Positions 26,831-35,910 of a stretch of 64,000 nucleotides of DNA are shown here, one piece after another. The notes under the pieces are model-generated. The model ran no database searches, was not told the DNA's origin, and was given only the letters and a program-made list of their open reading frames with translations. Within the stretch, counting starts at the first letter, position 1. Every line of letters starts with the position of its first letter. The position numbers and the translations under genes were made by a program. The stretch spans positions 1 through 64,000 of the forward strand of contig NZ_JADHDV010000017.1 in assembly GCF_016820515.1 (NCBI RefSeq), given 5' to 3'. The DNA comes from Pseudoxanthomonas beigongshangi. GTDB taxonomy: Bacteria; Pseudomonadota; Gammaproteobacteria; Xanthomonadales; Xanthomonadaceae.

Positions 26831-28549
26831 TCAGTGCGCGACCAGTGACAGGTGATCCGCGATCGGTCCCAGCACCAGTGCGGGCATGAACTGCAGCACG
26901 GTGAGGATCACGACCACGGCCACCAGGGTCAGCGCGAAGGTAGGCGTTTCGATGTGCAGGGTGCCGGCCGATTCGGCGGCGTGGCGCTTGCCGGCCATGC
27001 GCGCGGCCACCAGCAGCGGGATGATCAGCGCGGGGAAGCGTCCCAGTGCCAGCGCCACCACGCAGCTCAGGTTCCACCAGTAGGTGGCGTCGCCCAGCCC
27101 TTCGAAACCCGAGCCGTTGTTGGCGAAGGCCGAGGTGTACTCGTAGAAGACCTGGCTGATGGCGTGGAAGCCGGGATTGGAATTGCCGGTGATCGACGGG
27201 ACGGCCAGCGTGATCGCGGTCAGTCCCAGCACCACCAGCGGCTGCAACAGGATCAGCAACGCCAGCAGGCGCACTTCACCGGCCTCGATCTTGCGGCCGA
27301 ACAGTTCCGGCGTGCGCCCGGTCATCAGGCCGGCCAGGAACACGCTCAGCAGCAGGTACACGATGAACTGCTGCAGGCCGCAGCCCACACCGCCCCAGAT
27401 CGCGTTGACCAGCATGTTGACCAGCGCGACCAGCCCGGTCATCGGCGCCAGCGAGTCGTGCATGGCGTTGACCGAACCGTTGTTGACCTGGGTGGTCACC
27501 GCCGCCCACAACGCGGACGCGTCGGCGCCGATACGCACTTCCTTGCCTTCCATCAGCGCGGGATCGGCAGCCGTCGCCGAATGCGCCTCGGACCAGATCG
27601 CCGCGCCGGTGGATATCACCGACATCAGCATCATGCTGCCGAATACCAGCGCGGTGAACTTCCGCCGGCCGGTGAACGTGCCGACCATGAACACCACTGA
27701 CACCGGGATCAGCAGGATGGCCAGGGTCTCCAGCAGGTTGGACAGCGGGGTCGGGTTCTCCAGCGGCACCGAGCTGTTCGGGCCGTACCAGCCACCGCCG
27801 TTGGAACCCAGTTGCTTGGCCGCGACCATCGCCGCGACCGGGCCCAACGGGATTTTCTGTTCGCCCATGCCGGCACTGCTGTCCACCGGCGTCGCCACCG
27901 GACCGGCGGCGAGCGTGGACGGCACGCCCTGGCTGGTCAGCAGTAGCGTCCACGCCAGGCAAAGCGGCAGCATGAAGCGGACCGTCGAACGCACCACATC
28001 GGCCCAGTAGTTGCCCACGTCCACGCGTTCGCTCGGTTGCCCGACACCGCCTTCCTGGGTGGAATCCACCCCGCCACGGCCGCCGAACAACGCGCGCAGC
28101 GTCGCCACCACCATCGCCAGGCCCATCATCGGCGTCACCACCTGCAGGCCGACGATGCCGGTCATCTGCGACAGGTAGGACAGCTGTGCCTGACCGGAGT
28201 AGTGCTGCTGGTTGGTATTGGTCAGGAACGACACCATCGTGTGCAGCGCGGTGTCCCAGCGCATGTTCGGGATGTCGTCGGGATTGAACGGCAGCCAGGC
28301 CTGGGTCATGAAGATGACCCAGGCAATCAGGCCGACGATCAGGTTGCTGAGCAGGAACGCGCCGGCATAGCCGCGCCAGTTCATGCCCCGCTCCGGGCGC
28401 GTGCCCAGCAGCGCGTAGATCGGCTTTTCGATCCAGCCGAACAGCCGGTCGCCGCGCATCGGCGCGCCGCGCATCACCGCCGCCAGGTAACGGCCCAGCG
28501 GCCAGCCCAGCGCGATGGCCAGCGCGAAGACGAGAAATGCTTCAGTCAT
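26831..28549 (-). CDS. kdpA: potassium-transporting ATPase channel subunit KdpA
   Basis: 572 residues, about ten transmembrane helices. Pore-loop-type segments are recognisable: [20 protein letters not shown] (near 112), [20 protein letters not shown] (near 250), [18 protein letters not shown] (near 360) and [12 protein letters not shown] (near 485). KdpA is a K+ channel-like subunit of the superfamily of potassium transporters; the family normally carries four such loops. Starts 15 bases after kdpF. Confidence 0.97.
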   Translation of the reverse strand: MTEAFLVFALAIALGWPLGRYLAAVMRGAPMRGDRLFGWIEKPIYALLGTRPERGMNWRGYAGAFLLSNLIVGLIAWVIFMTQAWLPFNPDDIPNMRWDTALHTMVSFLTNTNQQHYSGQAQLSYLSQMTGIVGLQVVTPMMGLAMVVATLRALFGGRGGVDSTQEGGVGQPSERVDVGNYWADVVRSTVRFMLPLCLAWTLLLTSQGVPSTLAAGPVATPVDSSAGMGEQKIPLGPVAAMVAAKQLGSNGGGWYGPNSSVPLENPTPLSNLLETLAILLIPVSVVFMVGTFTGRRKFTALVFGSMMLMSVISTGAAIWSEAHSATAADPALMEGKEVRIGADASALWAAVTTQVNNGSVNAMHDSLAPMTGLVALVNMLVNAIWGGVGCGLQQFIVYLLLSVFLAGLMTGRTPELFGRKIEAGEVRLLALLILLQPLVVLGLTAITLAVPSITGNSNPGFHAISQVFYEYTSAFANNGSGFEGLGDATYWWNLSCVVALALGRFPALIIPLLVAARMAGKRHAAESAGTLHIETPTFALTLVAVVVILTVLQFMPALVLGPIADHLSLVAH

Positions 28550-28564
28550 TGTCGTTCACCCGCA

Positions 28565-28657
28565 TCAGAATTCTTCGGGACGCAAGATCACGTACAGCAG
28601 GTAGCCTGCCGCCACGATCACCGCGATGCCACACAACAAGGCCAGCCAACCAGGCAT
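28565..28657 (-). CDS. kdpF: potassium-transporting ATPase subunit KdpF
   Basis: A 30-residue, single-helix peptide, start MPGWLALLCGIAV and end ILRPEEF; the RPE(E/R)F C-terminus is typical of KdpF. In E. coli KdpF stabilises the KdpFABC complex. ATG at 28655-28657 follows AGGAGAACTCCC. It lies 11 bases after the porin gene and 15 before kdpA, firmly inside the operon. Confidence 0.9.
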   Translation of the reverse strand: MPGWLALLCGIAVIVAAGYLLYVILRPEEF

Positions 28658-28668
28658 GGGAGTTCTCC

Positions 28669-29364
28669 TCAAAAAGACGCTTGCAGGGCCGCCTCGACAC
28701 GCGAGCCGGCCAAATCCGGAAACAGGCGCTTGGCGGAATCGTCGGTGGCGTGCGCGGTCACGCGCAGTTCGAACGGCGTCTTGAACGCCCACACCGCGCC
28801 CAGTTGCGCGTGCGCGTAACTGTCGCCATAGGCGTCATCCAGCCAGTAACGGCCGACCGCGCCTTCCAGCCGCCACCGTTCTCCCAGCGGAGCGCGCGCG
28901 CCCAACTGCGCGTAGGTGCCGTTCCGGTCCGTCGCCAGGGCGTCGTTGGACCAGCCGACCTGCGCCCAGTAGTTCTGCTTCCAGGTCACGGTGCCGTTGA
29001 GTTCGGACCAGTTGAGGTCCACGGTCGTGCCCGGATAGCGGTAATGCGTGAGATTGACGTCCAGCGCCCAGTCATCCGTGAGGTTGCCGGTCCAGCCAAC
29101 GACGAAATCGAATTCGCTGGAAGCATTCGTTCCAGTGGCGAATTCCACATTGGAACCCCACACCGATCCGTAGAGGCCATTGGCGGCCGCCGCCTTGAAG
29201 CCGGCCTGGACCGCCGGGTCGCCCTGGGTCTGGCTGGTGCCGCGCCAGATGTAGTCGGTGGTGAGCGCGGCATTGCCGCTCAGGGTAACGGCGGCGGCGG
29301 GTTCGGCCAGCGCCAGCAGGAATACGCACGCCAGTGCCGGCGTGCGGAGGGAAGGAATGCGCAT
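28669..29364 (-). CDS. TorF-family putative outer-membrane porin
   Basis: 231 residues, signal peptide MRIPSLRTPALACVFLLALAEPAAA with cleavage before VTLSGN. The mature protein alternates strands with typical outer-membrane blocks: ALTTDYIWRGTSQTQGDPAVQAG, FDFVVGWTGNLTDDWALDV, and it ends in an aromatic residue (QASF), the beta-barrel assembly signal. It matches the TIGR02001 (TorF) type. First gene of the kdp operon, 11 bases before kdpF. Inference: it lets potassium, or another solute scarce under the same stress, cross the outer membrane. The 143-base gap upstream holds the likely kdp promoter and the terminator of the next gene. Confidence 0.85.
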   Translation of the reverse strand: MRIPSLRTPALACVFLLALAEPAAAVTLSGNAALTTDYIWRGTSQTQGDPAVQAGFKAAAANGLYGSVWGSNVEFATGTNASSEFDFVVGWTGNLTDDWALDVNLTHYRYPGTTVDLNWSELNGTVTWKQNYWAQVGWSNDALATDRNGTYAQLGARAPLGERWRLEGAVGRYWLDDAYGDSYAHAQLGAVWAFKTPFELRVTAHATDDSAKRLFPDLAGSRVEAALQASF

Positions 29365-29465
29365 TGCGGGATGTCCACGCGGAAACGGCTCCGCGACTGT
29401 GGAAATCTTCCCGCCGGCAGGCGTAAAGCCTCCATTCGCGGCCCGGTCGGCCGCGTAAATTCATC

Positions 29466-29505
29466 GTAAAAACCCGTGAGAACCGGTGCGTGGACCGGTT
29501 CGGGG
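29466..29505 (-). terminator. intrinsic terminator of the CoA-transferase gene
   Basis: Stem GAACCGGT/ACCGGTTC (29480-29487 with 29494-29501), 6-base loop, with a run of five T residues on the minus strand about seven bases after the stem. It starts only a few bases after the stop at 29508 and separates the accessory locus from the kdp operon. Confidence 0.65.
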
Positions 29506-29507
29506 GT

Positions 29508-30710
29508 TCAGTCCTTCACGGTGCCATCGTCCGTGCAGCGATCCAGCACGTCGCCGGTGTGCTGGTTGAACACCGGTGCGGCGAACGGCGCCGGGCCGGG
29601 CGTGCGGCCGAATGCGATCGGCCGGGTCACGCCGCGATAGCGGCCCACCGCCGGATGTTCGATGTTGGCGACGATGTCCTCGGCCAGAACCTGCGGATGA
29701 TCGAACATGTCCTCGACCCGGCGCGCGGCCGCGCACGGCACCTCGTCGCCGAACAGGGCTTCCCATTCCAGCGCGGTGCGGGTGGCGAGCGCGTCATGCA
29801 GCAGCGGCACGATTTCATTGGCGTGTTCGGCGCGCTTGCGCACGCTGTCGTAGCGTTCGTCCGCCGCCAGCGCGTCCAGGCCGGTCTTTCCGCACAAGGC
29901 CTTCCAGAACCTGGGCGTATTGGCGGAGATGTAGATGTGGCCCTCGCGTGCAGGATGGATGCCGGTGACGCCACCGGAGCGCATGTCGCGGCCGATGTCG
30001 AGCGATTCGCCCTCGGCCCAGATCATCCTTGCCGATTGCATGGTCAGCGCGCTGCGCAACAGCGACACCCCGACGAACTGGCCGCGCCCGCTGCGCTCGC
30101 GCTCGTACAGCGCGGAGGACACCCCGCCCGCCAACAGCGCCGCTGCGTAATAGTCCACCACCGAACCGTAGATGATCTCCGGCGCGCCGCCGCGCTTGCC
30201 CTGCAAAGCGCACATGCCGGTCATGGTCTGCAGGACCTGGTCGTAACCGGCCTTGTCCTTCATCGGACCATGCTCGCCATAGCCGGTGACGGCGCAGTAG
30301 ATCAGGCGCGGATTGATCAGGGTCAGGCGATCGAAATCGATACCCAGCCGTTTCGGCACGGCGGGCCGGAAGTTGTGCACCAGCACGTCGGCCTCCCGCA
30401 CCAGCCGCAACAGCGCGGCCAGGCCCTCGGCCGACTTGAGGTCCAGGACGATGCCGATCTTGCTGCGGTTCACGCCCATGAACGCGCGGCTCTCGGCCGC
30501 CAGCGTGGAGGGATACTTGCGCAGGTTGTCGCCATCCGGCGGCTCGATCTTGATCACCTGCGCGCCCTGGTCGGCCAGCAGCGTGCAGCCGTACGGCCCG
30601 GCGATGTAGGCGCTCAGATCCAGCACCTTGACGCCGCTGAGCGGTCCTGCGGGGCCCTCGCGCCGCACCAGGCCGAAGGGAGACGGGTTATCCATGCGTG
30701 AAGTTTCCAT
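29508..30710 (-). CDS. class III (CaiB/BaiF) CoA-transferase
   Basis: 400 residues; a second in-frame ATG at codon 6 (MDNPSPF) is possible. Family III marks: LDLSAYIAGPYGCTLLADQGAQVIKIE (near 30-57), DLKSAEG, NFRPAVPKRLGID and the catalytic Asp in AGYDQVLQTMTGM (near 175). Such enzymes move CoA between carboxylic acids in the cytoplasm; the substrates (formate/oxalate, carnitine, mesaconate, itaconate and others) cannot be told apart by eye. It is the last gene of the accessory cluster, 113 bases after GH127, and ends in its own hairpin. A CitE-like gene 12 kb upstream in the same cluster is the natural partner for a CoA-ester cleavage, which is inference. Confidence 0.88.
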   Translation of the reverse strand: METSRMDNPSPFGLVRREGPAGPLSGVKVLDLSAYIAGPYGCTLLADQGAQVIKIEPPDGDNLRKYPSTLAAESRAFMGVNRSKIGIVLDLKSAEGLAALLRLVREADVLVHNFRPAVPKRLGIDFDRLTLINPRLIYCAVTGYGEHGPMKDKAGYDQVLQTMTGMCALQGKRGGAPEIIYGSVVDYYAAALLAGGVSSALYERERSGRGQFVGVSLLRSALTMQSARMIWAEGESLDIGRDMRSGGVTGIHPAREGHIYISANTPRFWKALCGKTGLDALAADERYDSVRKRAEHANEIVPLLHDALATRTALEWEALFGDEVPCAAARRVEDMFDHPQVLAEDIVANIEHPAVGRYRGVTRPIAFGRTPGPAPFAAPVFNQHTGDVLDRCTDDGTVKD

Positions 30711-30823
30711 CGGGTGCCGCTAGCCGTGCCGCGGCCAGTCTCCCGCATGCTCCGGGGACGAAACAGCGGGACCGCATATTTTCAGCGGCGACAAATTCTT
30801 GCTTGCCCGGCACGCGCACTCCG

Positions 30824-32743
30824 CTACTCCATGGCCCGGCCGGCATCCGGCGGATCCGCCCAGGCGACGGGATCCGGCGCCAGCGACAGCCAGCCCAGCC
30901 GCCACGCGCCATCCTCGCGGCCGCCGGCGCGGTAGTACGGCGCGAAGCGCAGCGGCGCGCGGCCATCCAGTTGCATCTCCACGTCCATGCCCGGACCGCC
31001 ATCGGCGGCGGCGAGTTCACGCAGCCATCGCGCCGGCGGCGCGTCCGGCAGGCGCACCGCTTCCTCGTGCTTGAATCCGTCAATCAGCCCCGTCGCGTAC
31101 ACCAGCGGTCCCCGGGTCAGGCCGACGTAGTCGTAGCGCAGCACCTGCTGGCGCACCGGTGAACCGTCCGGCGCGCGCGATTCCTGCACGTTGCGGCTGC
31201 GACGGAGATGAAGCGTCGGCGTCATCGGCAGGCGCAGCGCCACGACGTCGCCCGGCTGCCAGTCACGGCTGATATCCAGCCACTCTCCCGGCGCGATTCC
31301 GGCATCCAGCACCTCGCCGTTCACTGTCACGCGGGCGCCTTCGGTCCAGGCGGGCACGCGCAGGCGCAGGGCGAAGCGCATCGCCTGCGCCGGTTGCAGT
31401 GTCAGGGTCACGTCGTCCGCGAACGGGTAACCGCCCGACTGGACGATCCCCACTTCACCCTTTGGCAAAGCCAGCCGCACCTGTCCGGGCGCGTAGAGAT
31501 TGACCTGCAACGCGCCGTCCTCGGCCACGCCGTAGGCCAGCGGTGGCAGTTCCTCCCACGCCATCGCGCCGCTGGACTTGCAGCAGCGCCAATAGGTGGT
31601 GTGGACGCGCGGGCCATTCGGGAACGAGTAGTAGCACCAGTCCTCGCCGTTGGGCGCGGCGGCGCCGAGCAGATCGTTGTAGGCGATGCGCTCGATTTCC
31701 TCGGCATGGCGCGCATGCCCGGTGATCCGCAGCAGCTCGCGATTGAGCTGCAGCCATGCCAGCACCGAACAGGTTTCCACATAGGCCTGCGGGCTGAACA
31801 CGCCGGCGGGATTGAACACTTCGCGCGAGCGATGCGCCACCCCGCCCCAGGGACCGCCACCGAGGGTCAGGTGGTGATCGCGGATGTTGCGCCACAGGTG
31901 ATCGACCGCGTCGCGATAGCGCGCCTTGCCGGTCGCCCGGTGCAGCTTGGCCAGACCGACCAGGTTCCAGGCCAGCTGGTAGGCCTTGCCGGTGGCGATT
32001 TCCGACGCGTCGGCACCTTCCAGCGCGCGCCGGATCAGCCCCAGCCGCGGCTCGGCGTCGGCCTGTTCGGCGATGCGCTCGGCCAGTTCCAGGTAGCGCA
32101 GGTCGCCGGTCGCCAGATGCAGTTCCACCGCCGGATCCATAAGCACCGTGGCCGACATGCCGAAGTGGTTGCCGAGCGAGGTGATGTCGATGCCGCCTTC
32201 GCCCAGCGTGCGCCAGCACAGATCGCCGATGCGTTGCGCGGCGGCCAGGTAGCGCTCGTCGCCCAGCGCGCGCCAGGTTTCGATCAGGCCGAGGATCAGA
32301 TAGCTGTGGGTCCAGATGTCCCAGGTCCGCCAGGCCGGCGCGCCATCCCAGCTGACCGGCTTGGGCGGCTGCGGACGCATGAAGCGGCGCTCGGGCGCGT
32401 AGTTGCCCAGGTAGCCGTCGTCGGCCTGGCGGGACAGCAGGTAGTCGGCCACCGCGCGCAGGTTGTCGCGCAGGTCGACATCGCCGCTGCGCGCCACCGC
32501 GCGGGCGGCGGCGTACAACCATTTGCCCGCGTGTTCGCCGTACCAGTCGCCTTCCAGATTCTCGCGAGTGTGCTCGGGATGGAAGATCGCGATCGCCGGG
32601 CTGTCCGGGCCGGTGATGAAATGGCCCAGGCGGCCTCGCCGGCTGGCCTCGATGGCCTCGCCCAGCACGCCGCCCAGCACCACCGCGCCCGCGGGCGCGG
32701 GAACGAAGCGATCGCCCCGCGGGGCCTGTGCATTCACCGCCAT
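30824..32743 (-). CDS. glycoside hydrolase family 127 (beta-L-arabinofuranosidase type)
   Basis: 639 residues, no signal peptide. An (alpha/alpha)6 barrel (about 20-430) and a C-terminal beta sandwich. The zinc-thiolate site known from HypBA1 of Bifidobacterium is present: Glu323 and Cys325 in VETCSV, and the Cys387-Cys388 pair in WRCCKSSG. GH127 enzymes remove beta-L-arabinofuranose, for example from hydroxyproline-linked chains of plant extensin, with a nucleophilic Cys. Being cytoplasmic, it needs imported oligosaccharide or glycoside, consistent with the receptor and kinases in the cluster. It begins 3 bases after the fusion gene stop, so the two are translationally linked. Confidence 0.9.
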   Translation of the reverse strand: MAVNAQAPRGDRFVPAPAGAVVLGGVLGEAIEASRRGRLGHFITGPDSPAIAIFHPEHTRENLEGDWYGEHAGKWLYAAARAVARSGDVDLRDNLRAVADYLLSRQADDGYLGNYAPERRFMRPQPPKPVSWDGAPAWRTWDIWTHSYLILGLIETWRALGDERYLAAAQRIGDLCWRTLGEGGIDITSLGNHFGMSATVLMDPAVELHLATGDLRYLELAERIAEQADAEPRLGLIRRALEGADASEIATGKAYQLAWNLVGLAKLHRATGKARYRDAVDHLWRNIRDHHLTLGGGPWGGVAHRSREVFNPAGVFSPQAYVETCSVLAWLQLNRELLRITGHARHAEEIERIAYNDLLGAAAPNGEDWCYYSFPNGPRVHTTYWRCCKSSGAMAWEELPPLAYGVAEDGALQVNLYAPGQVRLALPKGEVGIVQSGGYPFADDVTLTLQPAQAMRFALRLRVPAWTEGARVTVNGEVLDAGIAPGEWLDISRDWQPGDVVALRLPMTPTLHLRRSRNVQESRAPDGSPVRQQVLRYDYVGLTRGPLVYATGLIDGFKHEEAVRLPDAPPARWLRELAAADGGPGMDVEMQLDGRAPLRFAPYYRAGGREDGAWRLGWLSLAPDPVAWADPPDAGRAME

Positions 32744-32746
32744 GCC

Positions 32747-34933
32747 CTACTCCGCGTCCACCACGCAACGGAAACCGAGCATGCCGGACCGATCCTTGCT
32801 CGGTGCCATCAGCAGGTACTTGCCATGCTGATCCAGCCGGTACGCCTGCGGGAAATACCAGTGCGAAGTCTGCGGCTGATAGGCGCTGCCGCCGCGCAGG
32901 ATCGCCGCGCGGGTGTGTTCGTCGGCGTACTCGTCGGTCCACTGCCACACGTTGCCAACCAGATCCTCCACACCGAACGGGCTCGCACCCTGTGGATACG
33001 CGCCGACATCAGCCGGCGGAAGCAGGCGGCGCCCGCGGTTCACCGGCGGCACCGCATCGGCGCGCCATTCGTTGCCCCACGGATACAACCGCCCGTCGGT
33101 GCCCTGCGCGGCGTATTGCCATTCCCATTCACGCGGCAGGCGCTTGCCCGCCCATTCGGCATAGGCGCGCGCGTCCTCCAGCGAGACCCAGGTGACCGGC
33201 TTGTCTTCCCAACCCGGGCGCGGTGCACCGTCCTGCCAGTCGCGCAGGAAGTTGTGCACGTCGCGCGGCGCGTAGCCACTGGCCTCCAGGAACCGCTTGA
33301 ACTGGGCGTTGGTGACCGGATGGCGATCGATGTGGAACGCCTTCATCGCCATCCGCCTCCGGTGATGCCGGCGCGCACTGCCCTCCCACGGATACTGCAC
33401 GTCCAGCCCTTCCCAGGTCTGGCCCTCGATCTCCACGCCGCCGACCACGAACACGAACTCGCCGGCCGGCACGGTCACCATGCCTTCCGGTGCCTGCGCG
33501 CGCACGTCAGTGGGCGCGATCGGCGTGATCCGCTGCGGAATGGCGTGCCAGCGGTTGGACAGCGTGCGCAGCGGCACCCGCGCCAGATCCGCCATCAGCG
33601 ACAGGAACGCAGGCAAGCCTTCGATCTCAACGCCTTCGTCCAAGGCCAGCACCGCGCCGAACCCGCGGCCTTCCAGGTTCATCTCCAGCACCGCCTGGTC
33701 ACCCGTGATCAGCGGTTGCAGTTCCACCCCGTGCCAGGCATCGAAGTACTGGCGGCCCGGCTGGTGCGGCAGCGCCAGTTGTTCGCCTTCCACGTCGTAC
33801 TCGTTGCGGTTGACCAGCGTCCACAGCACCTGGCCCTCGCCCGGGAAACGGCTGGCGAACACGCCCGCCTGCAAGGTCGGGTAGTAGGGCGTCCAGTCAC
33901 GGCTGACCATCAGCGGTGCGAAGCGGCGCTCGAGGGTGGCGACGCGGCGCAGCGATTCGGCGTCGCGCGGGGTGAACTGGTTCCACAGGCCCCAGATGTT
34001 CTCCCAGGCGTTGTAACCAATGCCATTGAAGAAGATGTACTGCAGATCGTGGTTGCGGTCGCGGCCCCAGCGGTTCTCGTAGTTGATCATGTGGCGCGGT
34101 TCCAGCCACTTGAACTTGGCGACCGGCGGAATGACCTCGTTCGGTGCCTTCTTGCCCCAGCTCTGTACGTTCCAGATCAGGTGTTCCTCGGCGCTGATCG
34201 TGGATTCCGGCTGCACCACCACCGGCTGGCCGAGCGCATCGCAGGCATCGAAGAACGCGCGCGGCACGCCGTTGTAGGTGTCGCCGTTGATGCCGTCGGC
34301 GCCGACTTCCTTCACCAGCCGCGCGATGGCCTGCCAGTCCGCCTCGCCCTGCGCGCGGGTGCCGTTGTCCCAGGGCATGGTCGGCAGGAACACCTTGACG
34401 CCACGTCGATGGAAATCATCGACCGCGCTTTTCAGGCCGGCCAGGCCACCTGGGAGATCCGCGGCCATGTCGAACTGGTTGCGATCGTCGATGCCGATAT
34501 TCGGATAGACGTACCAGAGCAGCACGCTGTCCAGCCCGCCGAAGCGCTGCTCCAGATCATCCAGGTAGCGATCCACGGTGTAGCGGCCGGCTGCCGGATC
34601 GTAGAAATAGCGATCCTCCACCATCATCTGCGCATGCACGAAGTTGCGCTGCGCCCATTGCAGCTCGGGGCGTCGGTAGTTGGCGTCGTCGTAGCCGATG
34701 CGGGTCAGATGTTCGCGGCGCCAGTCGCGCAGTTCGGCGATCCAGTCGGCCGACGTGGCGTTGACGTCGATCTTCCAGTGGCCGATCTCGGCGAATGGCC
34801 AACCCGGCGCCTTGCCCGGCGTCGGCAGATAGCGCTGGGTGGTGACGTGCGAGAACTTGTATTCGGTCTTCGGCACGTGGCGCGGCGCGTCGTCGTCGTG
34901 GGCGGGAGGGAACGGATCCGGTGCGGCGGTCAT
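32747..34933 (-). CDS. glycosidase-like barrel fused to a SUMF1-like domain lacking the catalytic cysteines
   Basis: 728 residues, no signal peptide. Residues about 45-430 look like a (beta/alpha)8 glycosidase of GH36/GH31-like kind: SVLLWYVYPNIGIDDRNQFD, RRGVKVFLPTMPWDNGT, an acidic candidate Asp218 in GINGDTYNG and Glu243 in QPES, followed by a small beta domain. Residues about 484-728 are a SUMF1/EgtB/PvdO fold: MVTVPAGEF, FHIDRHPVTNAQFKRFLEASGY, PVTWVSLEDARAYAEWAGKRLP, LVGNVWQW, ILRGGSAY. The copper-binding Cys pair of formylglycine-generating enzyme near the C-terminus is absent; the protein has only Cys231 and Cys723. So the domain is not a sulfatase activator and may bind sugar. Overall function unknown. 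Confidence 0.72.
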   Translation of the reverse strand: MTAAPDPFPPAHDDDAPRHVPKTEYKFSHVTTQRYLPTPGKAPGWPFAEIGHWKIDVNATSADWIAELRDWRREHLTRIGYDDANYRRPELQWAQRNFVHAQMMVEDRYFYDPAAGRYTVDRYLDDLEQRFGGLDSVLLWYVYPNIGIDDRNQFDMAADLPGGLAGLKSAVDDFHRRGVKVFLPTMPWDNGTRAQGEADWQAIARLVKEVGADGINGDTYNGVPRAFFDACDALGQPVVVQPESTISAEEHLIWNVQSWGKKAPNEVIPPVAKFKWLEPRHMINYENRWGRDRNHDLQYIFFNGIGYNAWENIWGLWNQFTPRDAESLRRVATLERRFAPLMVSRDWTPYYPTLQAGVFASRFPGEGQVLWTLVNRNEYDVEGEQLALPHQPGRQYFDAWHGVELQPLITGDQAVLEMNLEGRGFGAVLALDEGVEIEGLPAFLSLMADLARVPLRTLSNRWHAIPQRITPIAPTDVRAQAPEGMVTVPAGEFVFVVGGVEIEGQTWEGLDVQYPWEGSARRHHRRRMAMKAFHIDRHPVTNAQFKRFLEASGYAPRDVHNFLRDWQDGAPRPGWEDKPVTWVSLEDARAYAEWAGKRLPREWEWQYAAQGTDGRLYPWGNEWRADAVPPVNRGRRLLPPADVGAYPQGASPFGVEDLVGNVWQWTDEYADEHTRAAILRGGSAYQPQTSHWYFPQAYRLDQHGKYLLMAPSKDRSGMLGFRCVVDAE

Positions 34934-34959
34934 GGCGTGGTTCTTTCAGGGAGGGGGAT

Positions 34960-35910
34960 TCAGGTCAGGCCGAACTGCGCGGCCAATGCCTCGCGCGCCT
35001 GCGCGGTGGTGGCCGGCGCGTCGCGCAGGAAGGCTTCGACCGCCTCGCGCGCGGGCACCGAGGCCTGCGCGCCCAGGCGCGTGCAGGCCAGCGCCGACGC
35101 CGCGCAGGCGTAGCGTAATGCATCGGCCAGGACGTCGCCCCGCGCCAGCCGCGCGGCCAGCGCACCGCAGAAGGTGTCGCCGGCGGCGGTGGTATCGACG
35201 GCGTCCACCCGGAACGCCGGTTGCAGGAACAGGCCCTCGGCGCTGCGCGCGATGCAGCCGCGCGCACCCAGGGTGACCACCACGCAGGGCACGGCCAGGC
35301 GGGCAAGGCGATCGGCGATGCCGCCGGCGGATCCCGCCAGCGCTTCGAGTTCGCCTTCGTTGACGATCAGCACGTCGACCGCGCGCAGCAGCGCATCGGG
35401 CAGCGACCGCGCGGGTGCGGCGTTGAGCACCACCGTGACTCCCGCGTGGCGCGCGGTCGCGGCATAGGCCGTGACCGTTTCTATCGGGGTCTCCAGTTGC
35501 AGCAGCAGGTGCGACACCGCGGCCAACGGCGGCAGATCGCTGGCCCGCAGCGCGTTGTTGGCGCCGGGTGCGACCGTGATCGCGTTCTCCGCGTCGTCGG
35601 ACAGGCAGATGAAGGCGGTGCCCGTGGGCAGTTTTCGGGATCGCACGATCACCGGTTCCACGCCGGCGCCGCGCAATGAATCCTCGAGGGTCGCGGCGAA
35701 CGCATCCTCGCCCAGTCCCAGCAGCATGCGGGTGGGCGCGCCGCCGGCGCGCGCCGCCGCCACCGCCTGGTTGGCGCCCTTGCCGCCCGGGAAGGTGGCG
35801 AAGTCGCGCCCCAGTACCGTTTCGCCCGGGGCCGGCACGTGCGCGGCGCGGACGACGAAATCGAGATTCGCCGAGCCGGCGACGAGGATGTGCCTGGGTG
35901 TTGCGGTCAT
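34960..35910 (-). CDS. rbsK: ribokinase-like PfkB sugar kinase
   Basis: 316 residues. PfkB signatures: SANLDFVVRAAHVPAPGET near the N-terminus, FPGGKGANQAVAAARAGG (about 39-56) and the catalytic block DTTAAGDTFCGALAARL near 245. These match ribokinase best: it phosphorylates ribose, or a related pentose, at the 5-hydroxyl with ATP. In an arabinofuranosidase operon the true substrate could be another pentose. Its ATG overlaps the stop of the serine hydrolase (ATGA, 35907-35910) and the fusion gene follows after 26 bases. Confidence 0.85.
   Translation of the reverse strand: MTATPRHILVAGSANLDFVVRAAHVPAPGETVLGRDFATFPGGKGANQAVAAARAGGAPTRMLLGLGEDAFAATLEDSLRGAGVEPVIVRSRKLPTGTAFICLSDDAENAITVAPGANNALRASDLPPLAAVSHLLLQLETPIETVTAYAATARHAGVTVVLNAAPARSLPDALLRAVDVLIVNEGELEALAGSAGGIADRLARLAVPCVVVTLGARGCIARSAEGLFLQPAFRVDAVDTTAAGDTFCGALAARLARGDVLADALRYACAASALACTRLGAQASVPAREAVEAFLRDAPATTAQAREALAAQFGLT

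Noticed and set aside
24760-26889. 709-codon plus-strand frame opposite kdpB
   Set aside because: His/Gln/Arg-rich shadow; kdpB on the minus strand is complete with DKTGT.
29508-30710. Assignment of the CoA-transferase to itaconate degradation
   Set aside because: A class III transferase and CitE-like lyase are present, but no itaconyl-CoA hydratase is seen in the window, so the pathway is not called.
31208-35113. 1301-codon plus-strand frame opposite the GH127 and fusion genes
   Set aside because: It is antisense to two genes with clear family motifs, its composition is Arg/Gly/Ala/His-rich as expected of a GC-rich complement, and it has no domain pattern.
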